A stretch of 64,000 bases of DNA from Maribellus sp. YY47 (GTDB lineage Bacteria; Bacteroidota; Bacteroidia; Bacteroidales; Prolixibacteraceae). Positions 44,270-53,803 of this stretch are shown one piece after another. The stretch is from positions 1 to 64,000 of the forward strand of contig NZ_JALGYW010000014.1 of the NCBI RefSeq assembly GCF_023111095.1, read 5' to 3'. The notes under the pieces were generated by a model. It was not told where the DNA came from. It saw only the letters and a list, made by a program, of their open reading frames with translations, and ran no database searches. The number at the start of each line of letters is the position of its first letter. Within the stretch, counting starts at the first letter, position 1. The translations under genes and the position numbers were made by a program.

Positions 44270-45367
44270 TTAAAATTTAATCATTTCTATATTATTTTCC
44301 AGATAATACTTTATTCGTTTGTTTTTCTCTGTTGAAAAATCAATTGGGTTACATTTTAAATCGATACTAATCCCTGGTATACCATATCTTGCTTTATCCT
44401 GAAAAGCTCCATTTTTTACCAAGTGTAGTATTACTTTAATATCGGATATCCTATTGTTCGAAGCAAACAAGGATTTTAAACCAGTCATCTTGTGTAGAAC
44501 AGATATATCTGTTATTTGATTATTGAAGATAAATAAATCTCTCATTTTCGTGCAATCTTTGAGGTAGTCAATGTTTTTGATATTGCACCCGGCAATTGAT
44601 AGTACCCTCAATGTTTCACTAAAATCTGATAGTATTTCGGGATTAGAGATTGGATTAAAAGGAATCCAAATAACATCCAGTTTTTTGCAATTTTTTAGTG
44701 GGGAAATATCCCTTATTTGGTTTCGACCTAAATTTACTTCTTTAAGGTTTATAAGATTATTAAAAACACTGATGTCACTAACATTGTTATCCCATAAACA
44801 GATATCAACAAGGTTTGTTAAATTTGATAATGGAGATACATCCGATACGTTATTCATGTATAATGTGAGATATCTTAGTTTTGTCAGATTTCTCAATGGT
44901 TCAATGTTTTCAATTTGATTATTTTGAGCCATTAGCCTTTCAAGGTTGTGTAAGTCTTGGAGTGGAGTTAAATCTGATATAGAATTAAAACTTACATACA
45001 ATTTTTTTAAATTCTTAAAATATTGTAATCCATCAAGTGACTTTATTTTTTCTGAATATTTTGCCGACTTTTCAGCATTAAGAACGAGTTTTTTTACAGT
45101 ATCAGCTATTGCTATGTTTATTTGTTGAGTCGAATCAAGAAATAATGCAGCTTTTATTTTTTTCTCCAGTATAGAGTCGCTAAAATGTATATTTTCAGTT
45201 GAATCAATAATAAGTCTTTGTGGGGCTGAACCTGTAAAGGTAGGGTCGGATTTATATTTATTTTCTTTTTGTATAGATTGCTCTTCAAAATTAGCCATCT
45301 TTTTTTGTGAAGTACACGATGTTGCAATTACCAGAATAACCAGAATGCAATATTGAAATTTTCCCAT
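44270..45367 (-). CDS. Leucine-rich-repeat lipoprotein
   Basis: 365 residues from MGKFQYCILVILVIATSC. The open frame begins earlier at 45526, but the lipoprotein signal (VIATSCTSQ, lipobox cysteine at 18) fixes the true start. About ten 22-residue leucine-rich repeats follow, of the form NLKKLYVSFNSISDLTPLQDL, LERLMAQNNQIENIEPLRNL, and so on. These resemble internalin-type LRRs. The protein is probably anchored to the cell surface or periplasmic face and binds proteins. Confidence 0.8.
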   Translation of the reverse strand: MGKFQYCILVILVIATSCTSQKKMANFEEQSIQKENKYKSDPTFTGSAPQRLIIDSTENIHFSDSILEKKIKAALFLDSTQQINIAIADTVKKLVLNAEKSAKYSEKIKSLDGLQYFKNLKKLYVSFNSISDLTPLQDLHNLERLMAQNNQIENIEPLRNLTKLRYLTLYMNNVSDVSPLSNLTNLVDICLWDNNVSDISVFNNLINLKEVNLGRNQIRDISPLKNCKKLDVIWIPFNPISNPEILSDFSETLRVLSIAGCNIKNIDYLKDCTKMRDLFIFNNQITDISVLHKMTGLKSLFASNNRISDIKVILHLVKNGAFQDKARYGIPGISIDLKCNPIDFSTEKNKRIKYYLENNIEMIKF

Positions 45368-45515
45368 ATGGTTTATAGTTTTTAATCGCTTGTACGTTGA
45401 TTTTAATCCGTTCCTTCGCCAACAACTAAAAGCTGCATTTATACATCTTTGCGGAGGGTGCAATGGTTGCACCCGCCTGCAGGCAGGCAGGAATCGGCGC
45501 GAACGGAGGTGTTTT

Positions 45516-47288
45516 TTAATTAGCATTGTTTACAAGTTTCTCAATTAACTCTAAAGTGCCTTTAAAACCAGAAAAATCAATAACCTCTCCGTTTGCGGCT
45601 TTTTCATCTATTTTCTGAGCAAAGGATACTTTTTTCCCATGAAAGGAAAATACACTTTTATCAAAAAGTGTTGGATAAACTTTATTTGCTACCGGAATAT
45701 AATTGTCATCAAGAAGTAACTCGGTAGTCAAGTAGCAATAGTTTGAATTGTCTGGATGAACATAAATTTCTCTGAAAGGAGGTGGAACTAAAGTAATTGC
45801 GAAAACGTTTTTTTTGTCTTTATGTTGAAGTACATTTCTAAATGTAATTCCATCCACCGAAAAATTAGTGTAGATGTTTGATTTTTTTAATGCTTTGAAT
45901 TCGTTAAATCCCTCATTGTCATAGTCAAATATTGCAATTATTATATTGTCGATTGGAGTTTTTGTAATATGGCTATGCAAATATTTGTTTATATCTGGCG
46001 CATTTGAACCAATAGTGGAACCATTAGAATTAGTTTGATGTTCACATAGAATATAATCAGAAATAATTTCTTTATTTTTTAGGAATTTATAAGCAGTCGA
46101 GAATAATTGATTGTCAGAAGGACCTTCAAATATGAGAAAGGGTTTTGTGGATTCTTCTAATTTTGATTTAATAATTTTTATTTCTTCTCTTTCTTTTACA
46201 AATGAGCTATATAGCTCAGCAAGTTTCTCATTTATTTGGATTATCCCAAGTTCACTTTCTAATTCTTCAAGATTTTTTTTATCCAAGAACACTACTTTCG
46301 AGCTAATTCCATTCTCGTCTTTATAAACACGAAATCTTGATATTTTTTCATTCGCAAGTGAAATAAAATGGAATGAATGAGTAACAACAAAAATCTGGCT
46401 GTTCTTTATATATTCAGACGCGAATGTTTGAGCCAACTCCTTAGCTAAAGAATATTCACAAGAGTTTTCTGGCTCGTCAAAACCCCAAATATGGAAGCTT
46501 TTAGAATTCCTAGAGATATAATTCAGAATTGTAGGAATATAACGCATCCGAATTCCTTCACCTCTATTTTGTAAAGGTATTTTATGATTACCAGACTTAG
46601 TATCGATAATTAGTCGTTGAAATAACTCGGCTATTTCTGTAGGAAAATTCAATGTAGAATCTATTCCAGTAATTTGCTGAAATTCATTACTTAAATCATT
46701 AGTAATGCTGTTAAGTTCAGCATTGAATTCTCCTGTTATACTATCTATTCTTGAAATTGTATTTTTTCTACTCTTTTCAAATAATATTTTTTGAAGAAGT
46801 TCAAGTAAATAGTAAAAAAAGCGTTCATCTTTAACTGCTGGAACATAAGTATATTCAATTCTATTTAAGAATTTAGTAAGACCTCCCAAACATCTGTTAT
46901 AACTTTTTGCTTTAATTTTTCCTGCGTCAAACTGTTGTTTTAGATTATGCTTTTCTGTTACTATTTTTCCAGTTCTATCCCAAACTCTAACGATGTAGAA
47001 TTTTTCCGGCAATGAGCTAAAACCACCAGGATTCAAAAAATGAATTTTGATAGAAATATATTGTTTCCCTTTTACTGACTCACTGCGTACTTCTTGCAAT
47101 CTTTCTTTATTATAATCTAGCAAGAAGTTTGTGTCCTTTATATTGAAAAATAAATCGAATGCTTTCAAAACATTTGATTTTCCAGAATCATTTTTTCCAG
47201 AAAAAATATTTAGCTCCTTTAGGTCTTTGATTTTCGAATCTTTTAATGACCTAAAATATTGTATTTCGACTTTTTCAATATATTTCAT
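45516..47288 (-). CDS. OLD-family ATPase with TOPRIM-like nuclease domain
   Basis: 590 residues. The N terminus is an ABC/SMC-like ATPase: YFRSLKDSKIKDLKELNIFSGKNDSGKSN, with Walker A GKNDSGKS at residues 31-38. The Walker B/D-loop region is FHIWGFDEPENS, and the His-switch region is IFVVTHSFHFISL. The C-terminal part looks like a TOPRIM domain: EGPSDNQLF (acidic metal position) and IIIAIFDYDNEGF (DxD). OLD-type proteins are nucleases with ATPase control; relatives act in phage defence (GajA in Gabija, PARIS) or as standalone OLD. No GajB-like helicase is adjacent. Sequence is AT-rich relative to neighbours. Confidence 0.78.
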   Translation of the reverse strand: MKYIEKVEIQYFRSLKDSKIKDLKELNIFSGKNDSGKSNVLKAFDLFFNIKDTNFLLDYNKERLQEVRSESVKGKQYISIKIHFLNPGGFSSLPEKFYIVRVWDRTGKIVTEKHNLKQQFDAGKIKAKSYNRCLGGLTKFLNRIEYTYVPAVKDERFFYYLLELLQKILFEKSRKNTISRIDSITGEFNAELNSITNDLSNEFQQITGIDSTLNFPTEIAELFQRLIIDTKSGNHKIPLQNRGEGIRMRYIPTILNYISRNSKSFHIWGFDEPENSCEYSLAKELAQTFASEYIKNSQIFVVTHSFHFISLANEKISRFRVYKDENGISSKVVFLDKKNLEELESELGIIQINEKLAELYSSFVKEREEIKIIKSKLEESTKPFLIFEGPSDNQLFSTAYKFLKNKEIISDYILCEHQTNSNGSTIGSNAPDINKYLHSHITKTPIDNIIIAIFDYDNEGFNEFKALKKSNIYTNFSVDGITFRNVLQHKDKKNVFAITLVPPPFREIYVHPDNSNYCYLTTELLLDDNYIPVANKVYPTLFDKSVFSFHGKKVSFAQKIDEKAANGEVIDFSGFKGTLELIEKLVNNAN

Positions 47289-48147
47289 AATTACTTATTT
47301 TATCGTTTCACAGAGGCTAATGTGAGTCTATAGACTCTACACCTATTTCGCTCTTATCGATCCATTGTCTAAGGGTGGCAAATCTCTCGCTGCTGTTCGT
47401 TCCGGGTGTCACCTGAAGTGGAGCTACTAATTTAACAAAAGAATTGTTTCGGTGGCGCCCGAAGTAAAATTTTACGAAAACAGGAATCGAGGACTAAAGC
47501 CCCTTGGGGGGCTGGCCAAAAAGTTGGCAAAAACAGGTTCTCGCAAACACACAAAAGAAGCGCAAAGGTCGCAGATTGCTCATCATTAGCTTCTTTTTTT
47601 GCGTGCTTTGCGTATCATTTACTTTTTCGGTAAGCCCATTAATGCCGGGGGCAAAACGGAGAACTTTGTTGCCGGGCTTTAATCCAAACCCGCCGTTTTC
47701 GCCTGACAAAAGGCCGCCAATCAATTTTTCATCACGTGGTGAGTTACCATGCATCGAAAAATCAATTTTTCATCACGTGGTGATTCACCATGCATCGAAA
47801 AATCATTTTTTCATGACGTGGTGAGTTACCATGCGCCGGAAAATCAATTTTTGATGGCGTGGTGATTTACCATACACCGAAAAATCAATTTTTTGCCCCG
47901 TGGTAAGTCACCAAGCCTTGACGAACCATTTTTTCAGCACGTGGCGATTCACCACCGACTTCCGGAAACCGCAGTGTAGCGGTGGATGTACATGCCACCC
48001 GGAAAACAAGATGCTCAGTAACACATTGTATTCTATTGTGTTATTCGGTTGTTTCATGTAATTTAAGTGGCGATAAAAGTTATCAGGCACCCAAAATCAT
48101 GTCGTACGAATGTGTTACGGTGCTAATGTTAAACCAAAATTCAGAGT
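47289..48147. other. Gene-free stretch with 41-bp tandem repeats
   Basis: About 860 bp with no supportable gene. It contains a GCAAA-rich region near 47530-47615 that resembles the interior of the MITE-like element at 18538, then the tandem array at 47720-47965, and then the likely promoter of the downstream gene. Confidence 0.5.
47720..47965 (+). repeat. Six tandem 41-bp repeats
   Basis: Units start at 47720, 47761, 47802, 47843, 47884 and 47925, each exactly 41 bp. The first reads ATCAATTTTTCATCACGTGG and continues with TGAGTTACCATGCATCGAAAA. The first two are nearly identical; later ones diverge progressively. Each contains a near-palindrome around CACGTGGTGA. The array is not a CRISPR since there are no unique spacers. 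Confidence 0.85.
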
Positions 48148-48882
48148 ATGTCTATTCAACCGTTAATTGCGAACAGCCGCACCACCGAGGTCGACGGTGT
48201 TGCCACACAGGTTATCAGGGGCTACGATACCAACCCCTTGAATTTCGACCCCAATATGGAATACATAATTGGTGAACTGAAACCGGCTTCGGTCCTGTTA
48301 AGTGGGGCAATACGCCGGATGAAAGAAAAGAGCGAAGCCAAAGCTTACGACGAAAACCGCGACGATAAAATCGACGCTTTGTACTACCTGCTGCTGGGTT
48401 TTTCGCATCACCCCGACCAGGCGATCCGAACAGCGGCGCTCTACCTGCTCGATATTTTTAACAATTACGGCCTCGAAATGAAAGTAGAAAGCCTGACACG
48501 CGAAAGTTCGCTGATTAATTCGCTGCTGGCCGATTTGGGTAAACCCAAGGCTGTAAGCAACATCGCGCTTCTTCCGCAATGCGACACCTATGTGGCAGCG
48601 CTGCAAACGGCACAGACCGATTTCGAAGCCAACCGCCTGAGTTACGAGGAAGCACAGGGAGAAGAAGGCACGCTCGAAAATGCGTCCTTACTGAAAACGC
48701 AAGTGGTGGAGCTGGTTAATAAAAAGCTGGTACCTTACCTCAATGTAATGGAACAGATTAACAACGCTGCCTACGGCACTTATGCCCGAACGGTGGCCGA
48801 AATTATTGCCGCCAACAACGAGGTGGTGAAAAAACGAAAAAACAAGACCGATGTAGAAGAAGAAATTGCACCTGGGGTGTGA
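48148..48882 (+). CDS. Bacteroidota-specific helical protein (DUF6261-like)
   Basis: 244 residues, mostly alpha-helical and soluble. Segments include EYIIGELKPASVLLSGAIRRMKEKSEAKAYDENRDDKIDALYYLLLGFS near residues 38-85, LLADLGKPKAVSNIALL, and a last helix VVKKRKNKTDVEEE. It matches in length and layout a family of uncharacterised Bacteroidota proteins (DUF6261, from memory). No signal peptide. A strong terminator follows and the 41-bp tandem array lies 180 bp upstream. Confidence 0.55.
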   Translation: MSIQPLIANSRTTEVDGVATQVIRGYDTNPLNFDPNMEYIIGELKPASVLLSGAIRRMKEKSEAKAYDENRDDKIDALYYLLLGFSHHPDQAIRTAALYLLDIFNNYGLEMKVESLTRESSLINSLLADLGKPKAVSNIALLPQCDTYVAALQTAQTDFEANRLSYEEAQGEEGTLENASLLKTQVVELVNKKLVPYLNVMEQINNAAYGTYARTVAEIIAANNEVVKKRKNKTDVEEEIAPGV

Positions 48883-48904
48883 ATTGGGGATTATTTTTTA
48901 AGAG

Positions 48905-48932
48905 GCACTCCTTCGGGAGTGCTTTTTTTTTT
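48905..48932 (+). terminator. Terminator after the DUF6261-like gene
   Basis: GCACTCC and GGAGTGC form a 7-bp stem with a TTCG tetraloop, followed by ten T. Confidence 0.9.
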
Positions 48933-48934
48933 CT

Positions 48935-49293
48935 GAAAGTTGATCAACGAAAGACAGCTATTTTTCGTCCGGAAGTGCTGTTAATCTATGATCAACCAAG
49001 TGTTCCGGACGATTTTCCTTCGGTCATTTCATCCCGGAGTTACACACCGGGTTAATCAGGTTCAACGCTTTCAGCGCCATAAAAAGGCAGGGGGCAAACA
49101 TCAATGTCAGCTTAACGCGTCTTAACTTTGTAATTCAGCTCAATGTCCCGAAGGGATAAAATATGACTAACCTCGGGTGAAACCCGGGGTAGGGTGCAGG
49201 TAAATAAAAGGCGCAATCAATAGGCTATTCAAGGCACAATCGCTCTATGCGCCTTGGCATCTAACTCTTTTTATGAAATGCTGTCGACAAGCC
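48935..49293 (+). repeat. About 340-bp dispersed repeat, copy 2
   Basis: The partner of 42357-42695, about 20 bp longer because of a few short insertions. It keeps the CGTCCGGAA/TTCCGGACG hairpin and the CCTCGGGTGAAACCCGGGG hairpin. As with copy 1, it begins directly after the terminator of a plus-strand gene and is followed by an AATCATGATT-family repeat (49306-49338). Confidence 0.75.
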
Positions 49294-49403
49294 GCCCTTT
49301 TATTCCTGTTGGTAATTCCCGGGAATCATGATTGTTTTCTAGGGCTGTGCCCAAAAGTCATTTAGCCTGTGTGACTAATCCCAGGCTTTAGCCCGGGGAT
49401 GTA

Positions 49404-50240
49404 CTACCGGGCTTTCATGTATTTGTAATGTACATCGCCAAAAACTTTATGCGCCACCGATTGGGTGTGGCAGGAGTTACAGTCCATTTGTCCGCTGATA
49501 TTGTTCAGTTTCCCCTCCTGACCGTGGCAGGTAAGGCATGCCCCGGCGTTTTCGTTGTTGGGGTATTCGGTTACATAATTGTTGCTAAAAAAGGTGTTTA
49601 ATGTGCTGGTAACTTTGGCTGCTACTTCGCCCGATAAGCGGCGGCACCTTTCTTTCCGCTCGTCGCTGTCGATTGTAAATCCCGACGCTTTTCCCCAGTT
49701 GGCGGTAGAAGCGTGGCAAAGCGTAGAATGAGAAACCGACGATGCCGGTGTGTAGTTCATTGCTGCTTTTTGTGGTTTAAACCCCGGAAGCTGGCTGTTT
49801 TCGTACCATTGAAACAGATCGTTTATCAGGCTGTCGCGTGTTTTTTTATCGCTAACAAACAACCCCAACAGCGCAGCGCCGCCGTTAAGCGCACCACACA
49901 AGGTTCCGAAACCACCCACACCTCCGTGGCCGTATTTCATCATGTCGAACGGAAAAGAAGCATAAGGCTCTCCCAGTTTGGCTGCAATTTGCGAAGCCAC
50001 ACCGTAAAAAGTGGCATACATGCAGCTTCCGACACTGTATTGGCTGTAGGCTATTTCCCCCGATTCTGCCGGATCTAAACGGGCATATTGCCAGCCAGTT
50101 GTATTTTCACCGGGTTCGAGTTTTTGTGCCGGTTTTTCGGGAAGCGGTTCGGGCTTAAAAGCCTGGGTAAGCGTAATGATTCCGGCTCCACCTCCAATAA
50201 TAGCGCCGGTCGCTATTCTAATTGCGTTACGTCGTTTCAT
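49404..50240 (-). CDS. Split-Soret-type diheme cytochrome c
   Basis: 278 residues. It has a Tat-like signal (MKRRNAIRIATGAIIGGGAG) and a C_GCAxxG_C_C-like domain: VGSCMYATFYGVASQI, GHGGVGGFGTLCGALNGGAALLG, HSTLCHAS. Near the C terminus are two heme c motifs: CLTCHG and CNSCHT. This pattern matches split-Soret cytochrome c proteins, which transfer electrons outside the cytoplasm. The heme count of two agrees. It is a single gene. Confidence 0.75.
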   Translation of the reverse strand: MKRRNAIRIATGAIIGGGAGIITLTQAFKPEPLPEKPAQKLEPGENTTGWQYARLDPAESGEIAYSQYSVGSCMYATFYGVASQIAAKLGEPYASFPFDMMKYGHGGVGGFGTLCGALNGGAALLGLFVSDKKTRDSLINDLFQWYENSQLPGFKPQKAAMNYTPASSVSHSTLCHASTANWGKASGFTIDSDERKERCRRLSGEVAAKVTSTLNTFFSNNYVTEYPNNENAGACLTCHGQEGKLNNISGQMDCNSCHTQSVAHKVFGDVHYKYMKAR

Positions 50241-50844
50241 CTTAGTCGATTTTGGTGAGCCTAAAATGCAATATTTTTATCAGATGCGAACGAATGTCAA
50301 AATAAAACGCGCCAAGGACCATTATAACTTTACAATGAAATAATAGAATAGGGGCAGGGTTGTGATCAGTTTAAATTTCATTTAGGGCAAATATTTTTTC
50401 TGACCAATAGATTGCCCGGATTATAAAAACCATAAGGCAGTACTATATTTCTCGCTTCGCTGCGACCTACTTTTTTTTTACAGCAAAAAAAGGTAGGCAA
50501 AAAATGCCGCCGCTGACGTTAAAAAGCTAAAAATAAATTCCGTTCACTAAAATCAAGGAAACTCACCGTCAGCCGACGGATCAAACAACCTTGATTTTTA
50601 ACGCTCACTGCATTTATTTTCTTAACGCTTTTTCCCGAAGGCGGCTTGGGGCATGCCAAAGAGTATGGCCTCCAGGCAAATAGTTGCAAAAATTTCCTTT
50701 AAGAGGAACTGAAATCGATGCTTGAAAAATGAAATCCACCGGATTTTACGCGTTATCCCAAGGTTGGAGTGTAGCGGGGAGTTTAAAAGAAAAACCGCCC
50801 CGTCGGTTGACGAAGCGGTTTCGAAATATCGTTAAGAAATAAGC
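50241..50844. other. Gene-free stretch before enolase, with hairpins
   Basis: About 600 bp without a supportable gene. It contains a pair AAAATCAAGG/CCTTGATTTT and degenerate, repeat-like text near 50460-50640 (AAAAAAGGTAGGCAAAAAA). The last part holds the enolase terminator. Confidence 0.5.
50792..50821 (-). terminator. Terminator after eno
   Basis: AAACCGC (50792-50798) pairs with GCGGTTT (50815-50821), and within it CGTC pairs with GACG around a GGTT loop. The minus strand continues into TTTTCTTTT. Confidence 0.8.
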
Positions 50845-52155
<1,311 letters not shown>

Positions 52156-52413
52156 TTATTAATTGTTTAACTTAATCAACTAAAAATTAAAATTCAGAAA
52201 AGTAAACGCGTCAAGCCTTAAATTGTTTCAATAATTGAGCGAGATTAACGGATAATTAATGCTGAATTCGGCCGCCGGTTTATTTTCCGCGAAAGGTAGT
52301 GTTTTTCATACAGGTTTGCAACGATAGTTGCGCCTGTTGTTCAGCGTATTAATGAGGAGGAAGGGGAGGAGTTTGGTTTTGTTCGTAGTAAATTACGGCG
52401 GAAAAGATTACTC

Positions 52414-52872
52414 CTAAATTTTGTGATCGTCTTTTAAAATATCGAAAACAAGCCCGGTGGTATCGCCCACAAGCTGCCGGCAAATAAGCTTGTGGTGCAG
52501 GCGGTCTTGTACCTGTTGTTCGGAGGCGTGTTTAATAAGAAGTTGGCGGCAGTTTGATGTGCCGTGAATTTCGGTTACCCGTTTGTTTAATTCGCGTACT
52601 TTTTTGTAGCTGTTGAGCTTTGTTTCCATATCGTTTGGAATTTCATTTCCAAAGGCCAGACCCAGCACCATAAAACCGCCCGTAACGGCACCACATGTTT
52701 CGCGCAAACGTCCCATTCCGCCTCCAAAAGTGGAAGAAATGAGCTTAGCAGTTCGTTCGTCCAAATCGAAATTCGGAGCAAATGCCAGTAAAACCGACTG
52801 GGAACAGGCATATCCTTCGTCGAACAATTCAACTGCTTTTGCTATAACTTTTTCTTTGTTTTTATCGATCAT
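52414..52872 (-). CDS. C_GCAxxG_C_C-family redox protein
   Basis: 152 residues from the ATG at 52872 (MIDKNKEKVIAKAVELF); the open frame extends further upstream but that part lacks family character. Cysteines are at GYACSQSVL, RETCGAVTGGFMVLGLAFG, NCRQLL and ICRQLV, matching the family's spaced C...GCAxxG...C...C pattern, with CGAVTGG for GCAxxG. Members bind metals or redox cofactors, function unknown. It is separated from eno by about 270 bp, and its upstream neighbour is a broken duplicate of the GGGtGRT 3' end. Confidence 0.75.
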   Translation of the reverse strand: MIDKNKEKVIAKAVELFDEGYACSQSVLLAFAPNFDLDERTAKLISSTFGGGMGRLRETCGAVTGGFMVLGLAFGNEIPNDMETKLNSYKKVRELNKRVTEIHGTSNCRQLLIKHASEQQVQDRLHHKLICRQLVGDTTGLVFDILKDDHKI

Positions 52873-52915
52873 TGGTTCGAAAATAAGGATGCAAAGATGA
52901 TGAAACCGTTTTGAA

Positions 52916-53145
52916 TAAAAAAGCCCTGCCAGGAAACCTGACAGAGCTTGAATTATTTCGAATTGTTTTTTAGCGAAATTAAGCCTGGCTGATTGCAACA
53001 GCAACAGAAGCACCAACCATCGGGTTGTTACCCATTCCGATCAATCCCATCATCTCAACGTGAGCCGGAACAGATGAAGAACCTGCGAACTGTGCATCAG
53101 AGTGCATACGGCCCAAAATTGTATAATCTTGTCGGTCATACCGTT
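52916..53145 (-). pseudogene. Broken duplicate A of the GGGtGRT gene 3' end
   Basis: About 230 bp repeating the end of the GGGtGRT gene and its terminator (hairpin 52922-52948). The last 40-odd codons are nearly identical (HSDAQFAGSSSVPAHVEMMG, then a shorter ASVAVAISQA end). Upstream, where the gene has DTMGRM, an 11-bp insertion shared with copy B breaks the frame. No start codon, no upstream domain. It cannot make the full protein. Confidence 0.75.
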
Positions 53146-53158
53146 TCCTGCCGGAAGC

Positions 53159-53188
53159 CTTACTATTTGGCTTAATCCAAATAGTAAG
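53159..53188. repeat. 12-bp perfect inverted repeat
   Basis: CTTACTATTTGG and CCAAATAGTAAG flank a 6-nt loop between duplicates A and B; no poly-T follows. Nothing else of coding character is seen from 53145 to 53480. Confidence 0.55.
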
Positions 53189-53484
53189 CACAAAGATCAA
53201 GGCTGCTTTTGCTCTTCGCTCTTCATCTTCACAAAGCCTAACTTCGGACGGGTGATCTCCTCATATCTTCGGAGCTTCCCGTTCTCCGTAAGACTTTGTT
53301 TCGATTCAGCACTTGATCAAAAGAGGCCGGCTGACGAACGGACGTCATTAAAAAGTTGCATGGTTTGCGGCCTACAAGTTCACCTTCAGAAAAATATTTC
53401 AATTAACCATATTGGTATTAACGCCACTGAAATTTTAATATGATTCGAAGTCGGTGAGATATTCTTCCCATTTTCATCGAAAAA

Positions 53485-53719
53485 CAAAAAGCCCTGCCAG
53501 GAAACCTGACAGAGCTTGAATTATTTCGAATGGTTTTTTAGCGAAATTAAGCCTGGCTGATTGCAACGACAACAGCAACAGAAGCACCAACCATTGGGTT
53601 GTTACCCATTCCGATCAATCCCATCATCTCAACGTGAGCCGGAACTGATGAAGAACCTGCGAACTGTGCATCAGAGTGCATACGGCCCCAAATTGTATAA
53701 TTTTGTCGGTCATACCGTT
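53485..53719 (-). pseudogene. Broken duplicate B of the GGGtGRT gene 3' end
   Basis: About 235 bp, again with the terminator (hairpin 53490-53516) and the last 40-odd codons. It shares with copy A the frame-breaking insertion (AAATTGTATAAT on plus strand). The C-terminal repeat here reads ASVAVVVAISQA, so the three copies differ by a variable number of Ala-Val codons. It lies 22 bp from the intact gene's terminator. Confidence 0.75.
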
Positions 53720-53741
53720 GCTTTCTACAAATTGCATGAAT

Positions 53742-53773
53742 AAAAAAGCCCTGCCAGGAAACCTGACAGAGCT
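53742..53773 (-). terminator. Terminator of the intact GGGtGRT gene
   Basis: AGCTCTGTCAGG pairs with CCTGGCAGGGCT (two G-T pairs, 3-nt loop), followed by a T run on the minus strand. Near-identical hairpins accompany duplicates A and B. Confidence 0.9.
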
Positions 53774-53803
53774 TGAATTATTTCGAATGGTTTTTTAGCG
53801 AAA

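Noticed and set aside
45516-47288. Gabija system
   Set aside because: The GajA-like gene is present in outline but there is no GajB (UvrD-like helicase) gene on either side.
47720-47965. CRISPR array
   Set aside because: Whole 41-bp units repeat without unique spacers, and no cas genes are nearby.
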